The notes below the pieces were generated by a model. It made no database searches. It was not told where the DNA came from and saw only the letters and a list, made by a program, of their open reading frames with translations. The position numbers and the translations under genes are program-made. This document shows, one piece after another, positions 61,983 to 64,000 of a DNA stretch of 64,000 bases; positions within the stretch are counted from its first letter, which is position 1, and each line of letters opens with the position of its first letter. Origin of the DNA: Cytidiella melzeri (taxonomy: Eukaryota > Basidiomycota > Agaricomycetes > Polyporales > Irpicaceae); NCBI GenBank assembly GCA_022592445.1, contig JABYQR010000075.1:62001-126000 (forward strand), given 5' to 3'.

Positions 61983-63114
61983 GCTACATATACCGGTAGC
62001 CACTATACCGCGGTTCCTGCGCTCGCATTCAGCTTGGTCAAACTTTGAATTGCAGTAAGCACATATTTTTATTAGATATATACACACCGTACATGATGTG
62101 CACAACAAGAACTAGTATAAGTACTTACTGTCATCGTAATGTATGCCGATTGCCAGGCAAGTTCTCGAAGCAGGTGAGGGCCGCCAAAGTGAACGAAGCA
62201 TGCAGTTGAGTCTGGCAAAACAAGTACAAGGCAAACAAGTCTAGACCAGACAAGGAGCCGTTGGGCTTGTCCTCAGGAATACCCGCTGAGTCAGACTGGG
62301 GAGGCTGCGCCGTGTACAGTTACTCTGACAGCAGCCTCCTTGTACCTCCTCGCGGGCGTGAGACATAGGCAAGTGAGAGTCTTGGAGAGGCCTGACCGGC
62401 AGACAGCAGGATGTTGTCGTCGTTGCAGACCTCAGTGCGACGGATGATCCATCTGACAAGAGGTCCGCGGTCTAGCGATTGCGCAGAGGTAGTGGTGTCG
62501 AGGTCGCGGTCAAAGTTGAAATCCCAGATTTCAGCGCTATGTCACGTCACGTCACGTGTGACATCACGCTTACATAAGGGTGCCCCCTCTGCGTGTCGTC
62601 TGCCTTAGCAGCAAATTGACACGTACACACGGTGCGATATCTCCCCAGTATATGCTATATGTGCGATGTTGCATAATGTATAAGTGGTCCGGATAACATA
62701 GCCAAATGTAACAAGCTATATTATACTGATTTTGGCTACATCCTGCAATATCTATTTCTTCCTGGGATTGAATACTGACGACCTAGATGATGCTGCGACC
62801 TTATGCGGTACTATGCTCGAGATCTTTGGCGAACACACTGTGCAATGTCGATCACGATGAGCGAAGGTCATCGCCTTTGGAGCTTGCACCGACGGGATAC
62901 AGGACCACGATGTCGACGAGTCATTGGTCAGTCCTCTCCACAATTTAATGTTCCTTTTTTTGTTGACTCAAAAGCGTCCAGCTCTAGACTTGCATCAGGA
63001 AAAAGGGGTTTTCTACCTAATAACCCTAAATCTAGGTAGTGCGCAGGTGTCCTCGTAGATACCAGTAGAATCCCGTAGATATCAGTAGAGCCCGTAGATG
63101 CAGACCGAAAATAT
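61983..63114. other. no supported gene
   Basis: Right flank of the transposase. GCTTACATAAGGGTGCCC near 62569 is inverted relative to GGGCACCCCCTTACATAAGC near 59005, possibly subterminal repeats of that transposon. TCACGTCACGTCACGTGTGA at 62538 is a cluster of CACGT motifs. Nothing else recognised. Confidence 0.35.
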
Positions 63115-64000
63115 TTACACTGTTATTGACCGAGATCTTCGCCAATTATCTACTAGCTGTCGAAATAACACGAAGTCTGAATGTCGTAGGTACGCATTCA
63201 CGTAAAATCGGTCACAACGTTGTAGTACATTCTCCGAAGTCCAGTCAGTTCGCGCGACATGTACTCGTCCCCAAGCAGGAATCAGATGGCAAGTGCGTAC
63301 AATAGAAGTGATAGGAATGATGGATGCTCGACGACGATGAAGCCTCTGTGACGGCGCAACAGAAAACATACCGGTGAGATCGTCGTATTGGTGGAACGGT
63401 GTGTACCACTCGATATATGCCAGCGGATGCTTGCTAACGTGCTCCATGTTGCTCGGAAGTCGAAAAAGAAGCCTAACTTGTCCGACCGTCATCCCTAGTA
63501 TTACAAGTTAGCGTACAGACTCCGAGTCGCGCAACACCATGAAAACTGATACTCACCGTCCAGAGGGTGGCTAGATATTCCGTCTTCTCTCTCTGAGTCT
63601 TGGGTGCTGTCGACCACTCCCTCACGCGCAAGAACGGTCGAAAATTGGGATGGAGTCGCCGGTCGAAGACCTCCCGCGGACTTTGCAGGTATTGCGCGAA
63701 TCGAGTCCATAGCAAGTGTTTTTGACACCTGGCTCATACGCGGGAGCCGCTTCTTGAACTGTTTGTAGACTGAAAATGTTGTGTACATGTTGACCACACG
63801 GAGGAAGGAGTGCGCGTTCGAGGCAGCCTGTATTGGTAGGCTGGGCCGGCTGGCTGATGAGGACGCTACTGTCTTCGTGACGAAGTCCTCCAAACAACGA
63901 ATAAAGTCCAGTGCACCAAACTCTTCAGTGATTGTCTTGACTGACGTGCTTGGGAACGCCGGACGTTTTGAGATAGTGTACTCCTCTGAGTCGACGTCTG
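63115..64000 (-). CDS. Plavaka-type transposon protein, C-terminal part (5' outside window)
   Basis: On the minus strand, entering at 64000: EYTISKRPAFPSTSVKTITE, EFGALDFIRCLEDFVTKTVA, MYTTFSVYKQFKKRLPRMSQ, MDSIRAIPAKSAGGLRPATP and SQFSTVLAREGVVDSTQDSE. An intron (about 63493-63556) then joins LDG to MTVGQVRLLFRLP, HPLAYIEWYTPFHQYDDLTG, IIPITSIVRTCHLIPAWGRV and FYVNAYLRHSDFVLFRQLVD, stop 63115-63117. This is the typical C-terminal end of Plavaka (CACTA-superfamily) proteins as I remember them; the catalytic part would lie to the right of the window. No frame break seen in this part. Confidence 0.75.

Noticed and set aside
62241..62459. 72-codon minus-strand frame
   Set aside because: No start context, domain or neighbouring exon; composition is not distinctive.

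Overview
The window looks like a piece of the nuclear genome of a basidiomycete fungus, most likely an Agaricomycete (mushroom or wood-decay group). Host genes are split by introns of about 45-65 bases, and several families seen here are, as far as I recall, expanded mainly in Agaricomycetes (DUF6589, DUF6533, RecQ-like helicases, Plavaka-type transposons). All homology statements come from recognising motifs by eye; no database search was run.

Layout. 1-13.5 kb is ordinary gene space: a NIPA-type magnesium transporter (minus strand, runs off the left edge), mitochondrial ribosomal protein uS7m, a secreted S10 serine carboxypeptidase, a class-3-like aldehyde dehydrogenase, a small Rossmann-fold NAD(P)-binding protein and a multi-C2H2 protein ending in a RING finger. 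From 13.9 kb onward mobile DNA dominates. 13.93-20.07 kb is a 6.1-kb unit bounded by ~253-bp terminal inverted repeats. It holds two convergent genes: a RecQ-like helicase and an 836-residue DUF6589 protein. 20.5-26.2 kb is a decayed BUR1/CDK9-like kinase gene split by a 3.7-kb insert with 34-bp inverted ends; inside the insert lie damaged copies of a PP4 regulatory subunit R2 gene and a DUF6533 membrane-protein gene, plus an unidentified gene piece. 27.7-37.1 kb is a small minus-strand gene cut in two by an 8.6-kb Ty1/copia element. 37.6-49.9 kb is a CACTA/Plavaka-like transposon gene cut in two by a 7.6-kb Ty3/gypsy chromovirus with two LTRs of equal length and apparently identical sequence and a perfect 5-bp target duplication.

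From 50 to 64 kb: an unidentified multi-exon gene, a dead Tc1-like element, repeat-rich low-complexity DNA, a 424-bp near-perfect foldback element, a cupredoxin-like gene, a DDE transposase with one frameshift, and (minus strand, running off the right edge) the C-terminal part of a Plavaka-type protein.

How the parts relate: there is no metabolic cluster. The main story is layered transposition. Two LTR retrotransposons sit inside older genes whose reading frames can be followed across the insertion points, and at least two DNA elements with inverted ends carry unusual cargo. The helicase plus DUF6589 element and the gene-carrying insert in the kinase are the best candidates for something not yet described. 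Many single-base frameshifts occur even in young-looking elements, so some breaks could be assembly errors.
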